A stretch of DNA of 64,000 nt from Dysgonomonas gadei ATCC BAA-286. GTDB lineage: Bacteria > Bacteroidota > Bacteroidia > Bacteroidales > Dysgonomonadaceae. The DNA lies in NCBI RefSeq assembly GCF_000213555.1, contig NZ_GL891982.1:209910-273909 (forward strand), written 5' to 3'. Position numbers and translations under genes: made by a program. Numbering within the stretch: the stretch's first letter is position 1; the number at the start of each line of letters is the position of its first letter. The notes under the pieces were generated by a model that was not told the origin of the DNA, searched no databases, and saw only the letters and a program-made list of their open reading frames with translations. Positions 1-7,993 of this stretch are shown here, in pieces.

Positions 1-1
1 T

Positions 2-118
2 AACACCGATTCATATATTGATATTACAGATAACGGGATAAAAATTTGTATACCGGAGCAACCGGACTTATTAATTTCCAGCATTGAAGAATTACTGGAT
101 AATATACATCGGCTATGA
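2..118 (+). CDS. C-terminal end of an unidentified protein (partial)
   Basis: An open frame enters from the window edge and stops at 116-118, giving 38 residues that end in EELLDNIHRL. The stop overlaps the ATG of the next gene in an ATGA junction, which suggests translational coupling and that this is another member of the cobalamin gene set. The visible tail is too short to assign a family. Confidence 0.6.
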   Translation, partial: NTDSYIDITDNGIKICIPEQPDLLISSIEELLDNIHRL

Positions 119-1938
119 TACTTATATTCGGCGGAACAACGGAAGGACGCAAAGCCCTATTGGTGTGCGACGAGGCAGCCAAACCATATTATTATTCCAC
201 GAAAGGCGATTTGCAGAAAGTGGAGAGTGTGCATGCTATTCTTCTCTTCGGAGGCCTCGATGAAGAGTCTATGATTACATGCTGTAAGGAGAATAACATT
301 AAGCTTATTATAGACGCGGCGCATCCCTTTGCCGAGAACCTGCACGGGAATATAGCTTCTGCATCCGCAAAGTTGGAAATACCCGTAGTCAGGTATGAAC
401 GCAGTTATCCGGAGCATACTGACGATTTGCTTTGGTTCGATTCTTACAGCGATGCAATCCATTATCTCGAAAGTAATAAGATAGATAACCTGCTTGCGCT
501 GACAGGAGTAAATACGATTGCAAAACTTAAACCGTACTGGGAACGGCACAATTGCTGGTTCAGGATTCTGGACAGGGAAGAATCTCGCGCTATTGCTCAG
601 GCAAACAATTTTCCATGCGACAGAATATTATATTACAGGCAGGGAGAGGATGAAATTCCCTTATTCGAAAGAATAAAGCCACAGGCGATTATAACAAAAG
701 AAAGTGGCGACTCCGGTGGATTTAATGAAAAAGCAGATGCAGCCCGCAAACTGAACATACCCTTTTTAGTCGTCAAACGGCCTCCCCTATCGCCTTCTTT
801 CATTTCCGTTTATGGCGAAAACGGACTACGCAAAGAGATAGAAAAATATGTACCCGGGTTCTTCGATTTAAGGACAGGATATACGACCGGGACATGTGCC
901 ACTGCTGCTACTAAGGCGGCACTCACAACCCTGCTCACCAATGAGATACAGGAAGAAACCGGCCTGACACTGCCAAACGGCGAATGGATACGTATTCCTG
1001 TTGCTACCACACGGTTTTCAGAAAATACAGTCAGTTGTTCAGTCATAAAAGACTCCGGAGATGACCCGGACATTACCAACGGATGCGAAATAGTATCTAC
1101 AGTACAACTCTGCGATACTCATAAAGGCGTCCGTTTTTTACAGGGAAAAGGTGTGGGTACAGTAACACTTCCCGGGCTGGATATAGAAATTGGTGAACCG
1201 GCCATCAACAAAACACCCCGTATGATGATAAAGCGGGAAATCTTCAAAGTCTTGCGCCACAATCAGGACAAATTGCCGGACGGGAATTTAAAGACAGGTG
1301 TAGATGTCACTATTTCCGTTACCAACGGAGAAGAAATCGCACTGAAAACATTTAATCCCAAACTGGGTATCACAGGCGGAATATCTATTATCGGCACTTC
1401 GGGAATAGTAAAGCCCTTTTCTTCGGAAGCATTCATCAACTCCATCCGCCGCGAAATGCTGGTAGCCAAAGCCCTGGGATGCGAGCGGGTAGTGATTAAC
1501 TCAGGGGCAAAGAGCGAACGTTTCGTAAAACAGAGATATCCTGATCTGCCTGCACAGGCATTTATCCATTACGGGAATTTCATCGGCGAAACGATAAAGA
1601 TAGCGTCTGACCTCGGTTTCAAAAGCCTGACGCTGGGTATTATGCTCGGGAAGGCCGTGAAACTCGCCGAAGGCTCTCTGGATACACACAGTAAAAAAAC
1701 GGTGATGAACAAAGAGTTCCTAACCGGCTTAGCTTACGAAAGTAATTGTTCCGAAAGAACAATTGCAGCGATACAGGAAATGACTCTGGCCCGGCAGTTA
1801 TGGGATATTATTACTACCCAAGAGGAAGTTTTTTTTACACTTCTTATCAAACGATGCTATGATGCATGCGTCCCGCTTTTGCCAAATGGAAAGCTGACAA
1901 TTATGCTCATAGACGAAGATGGGAATATTATCCTCTGA
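115..1938 (+). CDS. cbiJ/cbiD: Fused cobalt-precorrin-6A reductase (CbiJ) and cobalt-precorrin-5B C1-methyltransferase (CbiD)
   Basis: This 607-residue protein joins two enzymes of anaerobic (early cobalt insertion) corrin ring synthesis. Residues 1 to about 245 are the CbiJ/CobK NAD(P)H-dependent reductase: the chain opens MILIFGGTTEGR and later has IIDAAHPFAENLH. From about 250 onward is CbiD, the SAM-dependent C1-methylating enzyme, shown by LRTGYTTGTCATAA, KDSGDDPDITNG and an IGEPAIN motif. The family more usually reads INPxPR where this protein has INKTPR. The start overlaps the upstream stop by ATGA. The 3' end overlaps the convergent cbiG/cbiF gene by 11 bp, so the two transcription units face each other without room for a terminator. 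Both steps act near the CbiG, CbiF, CbiE and CbiT steps encoded on the opposite strand. Confidence 0.93.
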   Translation: MILIFGGTTEGRKALLVCDEAAKPYYYSTKGDLQKVESVHAILLFGGLDEESMITCCKENNIKLIIDAAHPFAENLHGNIASASAKLEIPVVRYERSYPEHTDDLLWFDSYSDAIHYLESNKIDNLLALTGVNTIAKLKPYWERHNCWFRILDREESRAIAQANNFPCDRILYYRQGEDEIPLFERIKPQAIITKESGDSGGFNEKADAARKLNIPFLVVKRPPLSPSFISVYGENGLRKEIEKYVPGFFDLRTGYTTGTCATAATKAALTTLLTNEIQEETGLTLPNGEWIRIPVATTRFSENTVSCSVIKDSGDDPDITNGCEIVSTVQLCDTHKGVRFLQGKGVGTVTLPGLDIEIGEPAINKTPRMMIKREIFKVLRHNQDKLPDGNLKTGVDVTISVTNGEEIALKTFNPKLGITGGISIIGTSGIVKPFSSEAFINSIRREMLVAKALGCERVVINSGAKSERFVKQRYPDLPAQAFIHYGNFIGETIKIASDLGFKSLTLGIMLGKAVKLAEGSLDTHSKKTVMNKEFLTGLAYESNCSERTIAAIQEMTLARQLWDIITTQEEVFFTLLIKRCYDACVPLLPNGKLTIMLIDEDGNIIL

Positions 1939-3745
1939 ACAGATGCTTGAACTGGTGAGAATATAATTTCGACAATCCTTCCCTGTTTCCGATCGCGTCA
2001 CCTACTACAATCATGGTAGTCAGCGTCAGGTTATTTTCTTTGACAATCTTAACCAGATCCTTTAACTGCCCACGGTATATTTTCTCATCTTTCCATGTGA
2101 GCTTATAACAGGCTGCTACCGGGGTTCCGGGCGGGTAATGTTCCATCAGTTCCTTTTGTACCTGCTCCACGACAGTTGCACTCAGGAAGATACACATCGT
2201 GCTTTGTGAACGTGCCAGTAAATGAAGCTTTTCTTTTTCGGGCATCGGAGTCCTCCCTTCCCCTCTTGTCAGTATGATAGTCTGCACCTTTTCGGGTATC
2301 GTAAACTGCGATTCCAAAGCAGCTGCGGCAGCCAGAAACGAAGATATGCCCGGAGTGATATGATAAGACATATTATATTTATCGAAAAAAGCCATCTGCT
2401 CCTGAATAGCCCCGTAAATACACGGGTCGCCCGTGTGCAAACGTACTACCAGTTTACCCTTGTCGTAAAACTCTTTCATCAAATCAAATTGCTCTTCCAG
2501 ATCCATCGAAGCGGAACTACGCACAACCGCTCCTTGTTTTGCACAATAAGTAAGCTCCACCGGAACAAGGCTTCCTGCATATAAAATCAGATCGGCGGCT
2601 TCAAGAAAATAACGGCCTTTTACCGAAATCAAATCCGGGTCGCCCGGCCCCGCGCCTACGATCTCTATATGTCCTTGCCGGATAGCAATACGTTCGACGG
2701 CAATAGCAAAAGTAAAATCATTGCCCTGACTCAATACTCCTTTCTGTTTTTCCAATATAAGAGGTCCTCCGTCAGAACTTTTAATGGCTGTGGACTCGGA
2801 AACTCCAGCAACTGTTGTTACTTCTTTCACCTTATCCGATGGATTAGGTACTTCGATGTCTTTCAGTTCCTCCGCGTTATATATATGTACCGGAATATTT
2901 CCGAGATACGATTGTAACTCACGAAGCAGAGGCTCATCCTTTTTAATATCTATAGTAGAAATACTACTTACGGAAGCGATAGCAATATGCTGTTGCAACA
3001 GAGTACCGGCAATATATCCGCTTATACCCTCAGGATTACAGTCTTTACGGCATCCGATACCCAGATGCAATACTTTCGGATGATAGCTGATAACAGCTAT
3101 GCCCGCATCAGGATAAAGGTATGGAGAAACTGTTATCAGCAATTCATATTCCTGTAAATCAATATCTTCATACCTGTAATATATCTTCACATGCCCGGCA
3201 ACTGTACGCTCCATAAATTGAGTCCCTTCGTCCACAACATCGAGCAATAGCGCGGTGGGCTTTCTGTTTACATAAGCCGTAAGCGGCTCATTGAAATTAT
3301 CTGCGTTGGTAGTCGTTACCCAATTATATTTTTCACCGATTGTATCCAGCGCCCAAAGGTTAGTATTATCGCTTTGGGTAGTGATAACCGCTTCAGCACC
3401 TGTAATGTTGGCGATCCTCTTTGTCAGCTCGTTAGCACCTCCCACATGTCCCGAAAGCACGGACACCGCATAACGCCCGGTACTGTCCACATTTACAATG
3501 GCAGGGTCGGTATGCTTGTCTTTGATATAAGAGGCGATACTGCGAACGCAAATACCCATAGCCCCTATAAATATGATTGCCTCCGATTGGCCGAATAAGT
3601 CTTTTACACAGTCGTTTATAGAAGAAATCCGATTCGTTCCTTTTATGCCGGCTTTTGTGTATATATTAGTTTCACCTAATTCTTTCCTGATGGTTTCAGC
3701 TAAAGGATAGCTAGTTTCAGATGTTAGTATTATAGCGTATTTCAT
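1928..3745 (-). CDS. cbiG/cbiF: Fused cobalt-precorrin-5A hydrolase (CbiG) and cobalt-precorrin-4 C11-methyltransferase (CbiF)
   Basis: The 605-residue chain carries CbiG at about 1-345 and CbiF at about 350-605. CbiG opens the delta-lactone and releases the C20 fragment as acetaldehyde; its conserved core LHLGIGCRKDCNPEGI is visible. CbiF is a class III tetrapyrrole methylase and shows the SAM-binding start VGAGPGDPDLISVKG, then LYAGSLVP and RLHTGDPCIYGA. CbiF makes the substrate of CbiG, so the fusion joins consecutive steps. It is the last gene of the riboswitch-headed operon, 77 bp after cbiET, and ends 11 bp inside the convergent cbiJ/cbiD gene. Confidence 0.93.
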   Translation of the reverse strand: MKYAIILTSETSYPLAETIRKELGETNIYTKAGIKGTNRISSINDCVKDLFGQSEAIIFIGAMGICVRSIASYIKDKHTDPAIVNVDSTGRYAVSVLSGHVGGANELTKRIANITGAEAVITTQSDNTNLWALDTIGEKYNWVTTTNADNFNEPLTAYVNRKPTALLLDVVDEGTQFMERTVAGHVKIYYRYEDIDLQEYELLITVSPYLYPDAGIAVISYHPKVLHLGIGCRKDCNPEGISGYIAGTLLQQHIAIASVSSISTIDIKKDEPLLRELQSYLGNIPVHIYNAEELKDIEVPNPSDKVKEVTTVAGVSESTAIKSSDGGPLILEKQKGVLSQGNDFTFAIAVERIAIRQGHIEIVGAGPGDPDLISVKGRYFLEAADLILYAGSLVPVELTYCAKQGAVVRSSASMDLEEQFDLMKEFYDKGKLVVRLHTGDPCIYGAIQEQMAFFDKYNMSYHITPGISSFLAAAAALESQFTIPEKVQTIILTRGEGRTPMPEKEKLHLLARSQSTMCIFLSATVVEQVQKELMEHYPPGTPVAACYKLTWKDEKIYRGQLKDLVKIVKENNLTLTTMIVVGDAIGNREGLSKLYSHQFKHLFRG

Positions 3746-3752
3746 ATTTTTT

Positions 3753-3824
3753 CAGTTACAAGTTACTTAGCCCTCTGTGCAGTTACTAACTACGAGCCAC
3801 CTGCACCATTCTTAATTATTAATT
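3753..3824. repeat. Intergenic short-repeat patch (AGTTAC and TTAATTATTAATT units)
   Basis: The 77-bp spacer between cbiET and cbiG/cbiF contains an AGTTACAAGTTACT segment followed by a CCCT-TG-GCAGTTAC core. This closely resembles 62006-62050. It is followed by an 18-mer (3807-3824) that recurs exactly at 51305-51322. The A+T-rich part continues into the last codons of cbiET, whose stop lies within it. It looks like dispersed non-coding repeat DNA in an operon spacer. Confidence 0.6.
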
Positions 3825-5013
3825 ATTCATTCTTAATTACCTTCATCACCTCAATAGCATTAAAATCATCCACAGTAACAGTGATGCTTTCCTTTATTAC
3901 CAAATCATTATCCTTTGCCGCCGCCAGAAACATTTCTTTGCTTTCGGCTGATACAGAATTGAATACTATTGTTCCTCCCTGGACTAATACCGAACATACT
4001 TTCGACATTATATCCTTCATGCGTCCGCCATGCCCGCCGATAAAAACAGCATCGGGGCGGGGAAAACCGGAAATATCCGTTTCCACAAAATCACCGATGA
4101 TGGTATTTATGCCCGGTGTACCGAATTTCCGGGAGTTATTTTCCATAAGTTCTTGTCCTTCTTCCCGTTTTTCGAAAGAGAAGACCTCTAAATGAGGAAA
4201 TTGCATCTTGGCTTCAATAGATACCGAACCTGTACAGAAACCGATATCCCACAATACCGACTTGTTTCTCAAATTCAGTAAACTTAAAGAAAGCAGGCGC
4301 ACCGGCATTTTCGTTATCATCTTAGCCCTGCCATTCAATAAATCGAACTCGCTTTCGTGGATGCCGAAAGGGCGTGGACGCTCATATGTCTTCTGCAAAA
4401 TAAGATTATTGGGAAACGAGAATGTTTTTCCTATAACATCGGATAATTCCAATGCTGTGGCATTCTCTTTTTCTTTATTCCCCAATAATTCCCCTATATA
4501 CATCTTGTAATTATCATACCCATAATACAGCATTCGTTCGGCAATAGCCGCAGGTGTATGTTCCTTATTGTCGGTAAGCACCCCTATCTTATTATATCCG
4601 CAGATTAACGCCTCATCGAAACGAAGCCACGGGCGTCCGGTAAGCGAAACGATATGCATATCGTGATATGGCATCAACAGGCGATGAGCCAGTAATTGCA
4701 AGGAATTGAAGTATGGATACAACAGTATTTCAGCCTCCGGTAACTCCCTCCGAATGGTATTGGCAAAACCATAAAAAAGAGGATCGCCCGAAGCGAATAC
4801 CACGATTTCGTCATAAGTCCGGTATTGCCCGAAAATCTTGTTCAGGGGAACTGTTATCTCTATCCATGAATAATCTTCCGGAAGAAAAGGCTTTACTATT
4901 TCATGATGACGTATTCCACCCGAAAAAACAGTATGCGAGTTAATCATATCTGTTATTTCAGGAGAGAAATGTTGAGACTGGTTATCGTCAATACCTATAA
5001 CATAGAATTTCAT
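3823..5013 (-). CDS. cbiET: Fused cobalt-precorrin-7 C5-methyltransferase (CbiE) and C15-methyltransferase/decarboxylase (CbiT)
   Basis: This 396-residue CobL-type protein methylates C5 and C15 of the corrin ring and removes the C12 acetate carboxyl group. Residues 1 to about 200 are CbiE, a tetrapyrrole methylase whose ASGDPLFYGF motif is clear. About 215-396 is CbiT, a Rossmann methyltransferase with LWDIGFCTGSVSIEA as its SAM motif and DAVFIGGHGGRMKDI downstream. The chosen start (MKFYVIGID) is the natural start of CbiE. The gene lies 74 bp after cbiH/cbiC in the same operon. Its final residues (IKNE) are encoded by sequence shared with intergenic repeats, so the C-terminal tail may have been redefined by repeat DNA. 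Confidence 0.93.
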   Translation of the reverse strand: MKFYVIGIDDNQSQHFSPEITDMINSHTVFSGGIRHHEIVKPFLPEDYSWIEITVPLNKIFGQYRTYDEIVVFASGDPLFYGFANTIRRELPEAEILLYPYFNSLQLLAHRLLMPYHDMHIVSLTGRPWLRFDEALICGYNKIGVLTDNKEHTPAAIAERMLYYGYDNYKMYIGELLGNKEKENATALELSDVIGKTFSFPNNLILQKTYERPRPFGIHESEFDLLNGRAKMITKMPVRLLSLSLLNLRNKSVLWDIGFCTGSVSIEAKMQFPHLEVFSFEKREEGQELMENNSRKFGTPGINTIIGDFVETDISGFPRPDAVFIGGHGGRMKDIMSKVCSVLVQGGTIVFNSVSAESKEMFLAAAKDNDLVIKESITVTVDDFNAIEVMKVIKNE

Positions 5014-5059
5014 TCGTCGTATTTTCTAATAATGTATTATCTATTACCCTATTTGCAAG

Positions 5060-5074
5060 TCCCCCTCCGGGGGA
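5060..5074. other. Short G+C hairpin in the operon spacer
   Basis: The 74-bp gap between cbiH/cbiC and cbiET holds a perfect 6-bp stem with a 3-base loop (TCCCCC-tcc-GGGGGA), followed by a further run of Gs. It has no T-run on the minus strand, so it is not a typical terminator. It could be an RNA processing or pausing site, or repeat debris. Confidence 0.45.
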
Positions 5075-5087
5075 TTAGGGGGCCAAG

Positions 5088-6497
5088 TTAAACATCCCTG
5101 CCCGGTTTCAATTGCACCGCGTCATCGAACGTCAGAATGGAATTAACCAGTGTCGCCGCCAAATTACTGCCACCTTTTCGTCCTTCGACGATCAGTTTAG
5201 GCACATCTTTAAAGGGTTTGGCCATATGCTTGGATTCCCTGACATTTACGAAGCCGACCGGAGCAGCGATAATACCTGCCGGATGCGCTTTCTTCTTGCG
5301 TATGAGTTCGCACAATTCCATCAATGCCGTAGGGGCATTACCAAACACATACAAGGCATCGGGATGTTCTTCCGCCACCAGACGGATACCTGCCTGAGTA
5401 CGGGTAATCTCCTTATCTTTTGCCAGTTGGGCTACACGCTCATCATGCAGATAACATTTCACCTCAACGCCAAGACGCTCCAATGCCCCTTTGCGAATAC
5501 CCGAGGCAACCATAGTGACATCCGTAACAATCGTTTTTACCTTTCCCGATATAAATTGATTATGGAGTTTCTCTACAGCCCCTTCATCCGTATATAATAT
5601 ATTCTCCATATCAAAATCGGCAGTCGTATGTATCGCATGTAGCAAAGCCCATTTCTTATCCAATGGAATATCTTTCTTTTTCAATTCGCTTTCTATGGTT
5701 CTGAAACTACGGATCATTATATCCTGCCCGATACCGACATCATCTGTTTTAGACTCCCGATAATATCCTCTTGGTGTCACAATGTTATGATTGTCGAAAA
5801 TGTAGGATTGAGAATTCCCGATAATAATTACGGTAAACATATCTATTTCTTCGGAATCGAACTCTCCTAAAGTGGTTACGACCACCTCCTGTTCCTCCCG
5901 TCCCGCCTGACGTACATAGCCGACGGGGGTTTCGGGTGAGCGTTCCTTGAGAAAAATTTCTATCAACCTGTATAGCTGCCAGTAACGGCCATTACTCCTC
6001 GGATTATAAACTGCCGTTACAAAATCGGCGGAGGCCGCGGCTATAATGCGCTTTTCTATCCTTTCCCACGGTGTCATCAGATCGGATAAGGAAATAATGC
6101 AGAAATCGTGTCCGACAGGTGCCCCTAATAATGCCGCCGCCTTCTGGAAAGCGCTGATACCCGGCAAGACTTCGACGGCTATATCGCTCTGCTTTTCCTT
6201 TTTCATTTCGTACACTAAAGGAGCCATTCCGTAAATTCCGGAATCACCCGAACTGATAACACAAACCGTACGCCCTTCTTCAGCATGACGAAAGGCTTCT
6301 TCCGCCCGTTCGCGCTCTTTCTTCATTCCCGTGTCGATACAAAGCGTCCCGGGACGGAGAATATCTTCTACAAACCGGAAATAATATTTATAACCTACAA
6401 CTACGTCCGATATCTTCAGCGCATCCAGTACGGCAGGAGTAATATCCTCCTGCGAACCCGGGCCTATCCCCGCAACAATAATTCTTCCTACTGACAT
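5088..6497 (-). CDS. cbiH/cbiC: Fused cobalt-precorrin-3 C17-methyltransferase (CbiH) and cobalt-precorrin-8 methylmutase (CbiC)
   Basis: The 469-residue protein begins at MSVGRIIVAGIGPGS (start 6497). A longer frame exists up to 6641, but those extra 48 codons lie inside the 3' end of the PepSY gene and look unrelated, so I reject them. Residues 1 to about 245 are CbiH, the ring-contracting C17 methylase, with ISSGDSGIYGMA. About 250-469 is CbiC, which moves the C11 methyl group to C12; IRSFRTIESEL, the catalytic-type His in LLHAIHTTADFD and VTDVTMVASGIRK are conserved. The start overlaps the preceding stop by 10 bp, which implies coupled translation. The two steps are not adjacent in the pathway. 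Confidence 0.93.
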   Translation of the reverse strand: MSVGRIIVAGIGPGSQEDITPAVLDALKISDVVVGYKYYFRFVEDILRPGTLCIDTGMKKERERAEEAFRHAEEGRTVCVISSGDSGIYGMAPLVYEMKKEKQSDIAVEVLPGISAFQKAAALLGAPVGHDFCIISLSDLMTPWERIEKRIIAAASADFVTAVYNPRSNGRYWQLYRLIEIFLKERSPETPVGYVRQAGREEQEVVVTTLGEFDSEEIDMFTVIIIGNSQSYIFDNHNIVTPRGYYRESKTDDVGIGQDIMIRSFRTIESELKKKDIPLDKKWALLHAIHTTADFDMENILYTDEGAVEKLHNQFISGKVKTIVTDVTMVASGIRKGALERLGVEVKCYLHDERVAQLAKDKEITRTQAGIRLVAEEHPDALYVFGNAPTALMELCELIRKKKAHPAGIIAAPVGFVNVRESKHMAKPFKDVPKLIVEGRKGGSNLAATLVNSILTFDDAVQLKPGRDV

Positions 6498-7990
6498 ATA
6501 TTCGTATTGTTTTTTTTCTTTGAACAAATATACTTTTTTAATCTCTTTATTTTCCTCTTTATATACCTGAATCCTAACCATACACCTGTCAGGGAAACCA
6601 ATGTTCCGCCAATCATAGTTGTCCACATCACTATGTTCCATAGGACAGGGCGTTCTGCCAGAAATTTAAATTTGAAACTATGTAAAGCCTGATAAGACCA
6701 GCGTCTTACTTTGGTATTATTATTAAAATAACGAGTATTACCATTCTTCGGGTTAATGTAATATGTACTGTTGTCGGCATCTTCGACCTGTACTTTATAT
6801 ACAGGGAGAGGCAGGTGATCTGTCAACCCTACATAATAGTTGTCGTATTCGTCCATTAAGGATATAACCGCCGGTTCTTTATGGAGCAATGAGATGCGGC
6901 TTTTTATAGTTGCTTCATCCAACTGCATGTTAATTACTGATGTGTCGGAAGCATCGATTGTTTGCAAACGGTCATTAATTACAACCTTGTATACAGGCTT
7001 TTGGCCGAAAGAACTCCATTCTACGGATTTTATCTGACCGTGATATTTCTCGAAAAGATGCCTGTAATCAAAGGTATAGGTATTGGTCTCAATCTTTTGT
7101 TTCGAATACAGCTTTTTCTCAGCCGATGGATTATGTACTTTTACCATCCATCCGGGCACTTTGGCCAAAGACATCATGCCACTGAAAACGAAGGTAAAAA
7201 CAAATATACCGAATAGGAAGCCCAATATATGATGCCATTTATAGGCAAACTTTCGATAAGGACTACTCATCTTTTTCTTCCGTCGGTATTCTTTTATATA
7301 CGAACGGATGCCCAGTATCAGCCCGGCAACACACATAACAGAACCTATCCCCGAAAGCCATATGACAACATCCATCCATTGCTGCGAATTCTGGCGGAGC
7401 GATGTAAAATATACCCAATGGGGTATCGCGCCCAGCCACGCCCAGAAGCGGCTGTCTTTGTCTGTAAACTGCAAAGCATCTCCCGATACGGACGAAATAT
7501 ATAGCTGCGACTTGCCTTCATCTCCGAAGTAGAATTTATAGATAGGAAAATCTTTTCTCAAATGTCCGAAAGGAATCCATTGCTCCAATTCCCGCAAAGT
7601 ATCTACCTTGACAATTTCCGCCTGGCACCAACGTTGAGCGTAGTTTTCTATCTCTTTATAATCCGGTGAGGTTTTTAGTTTCGTATTCGGATTTACCGGA
7701 ATCTTATAAATACTATCGGATGTTTTTACTTCAAAAAAAGGAGTTCCGGCATAGGATATCAGCGTAAGAGCGGATATTTCCTTATCGTTCGGGATATTAT
7801 TAGCCAGTAAGGAATCGAGGGCAGGCATATCTCCCTGCAATGTATCCATATGCTTGTTTTTATCCCGTTCGGTCGCTTTTGGAAATGTATGGTATATCAT
7901 TACAAATCCGGACAGGAACCAAACGAGGAACAGGATACTGAGGATTGTCCCCAGTATCCTGTGAATAGAATATAGTATATTTTTCAGCAT
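6488..7990 (-). CDS. PepSY-associated membrane protein (putative reductase or helper of metallophore uptake)
   Basis: A 500-residue integral membrane protein of the PepSY-TM family. Four hydrophobic segments are visible at about 10-33, 205-228, 250-275 and 455-477, with large extracytoplasmic domains between the first and second and between the third and fourth. Proteins of this family often sit beside TonB-dependent siderophore receptors and several have been linked to reduction of imported iron complexes. Here the gene lies 3 bp downstream of such a receptor and overlaps cbiH/cbiC, inside a cobalamin-controlled operon. I infer a role in handling an imported cobalt or corrinoid complex at the inner membrane; no heme- or flavin-binding residues can be assigned with confidence. 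Confidence 0.75.
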   Translation of the reverse strand: MLKNILYSIHRILGTILSILFLVWFLSGFVMIYHTFPKATERDKNKHMDTLQGDMPALDSLLANNIPNDKEISALTLISYAGTPFFEVKTSDSIYKIPVNPNTKLKTSPDYKEIENYAQRWCQAEIVKVDTLRELEQWIPFGHLRKDFPIYKFYFGDEGKSQLYISSVSGDALQFTDKDSRFWAWLGAIPHWVYFTSLRQNSQQWMDVVIWLSGIGSVMCVAGLILGIRSYIKEYRRKKKMSSPYRKFAYKWHHILGFLFGIFVFTFVFSGMMSLAKVPGWMVKVHNPSAEKKLYSKQKIETNTYTFDYRHLFEKYHGQIKSVEWSSFGQKPVYKVVINDRLQTIDASDTSVINMQLDEATIKSRISLLHKEPAVISLMDEYDNYYVGLTDHLPLPVYKVQVEDADNSTYYINPKNGNTRYFNNNTKVRRWSYQALHSFKFKFLAERPVLWNIVMWTTMIGGTLVSLTGVWLGFRYIKRKIKRLKKYICSKKKNNTNICQ

Positions 7991-7993
7991 ATT

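Noticed and set aside
2222..2584. Plus-strand ORF of 120 residues opposite cbiG/cbiF
   Set aside because: A shadow of the conserved minus-strand gene; low-complexity translation, no signal or domain.
6498..6641. N-terminal extension of cbiH/cbiC
   Set aside because: It lies within the 3' end of the PepSY gene, does not resemble CbiH, and MSVGRIIVAGIGPGS is the natural start.
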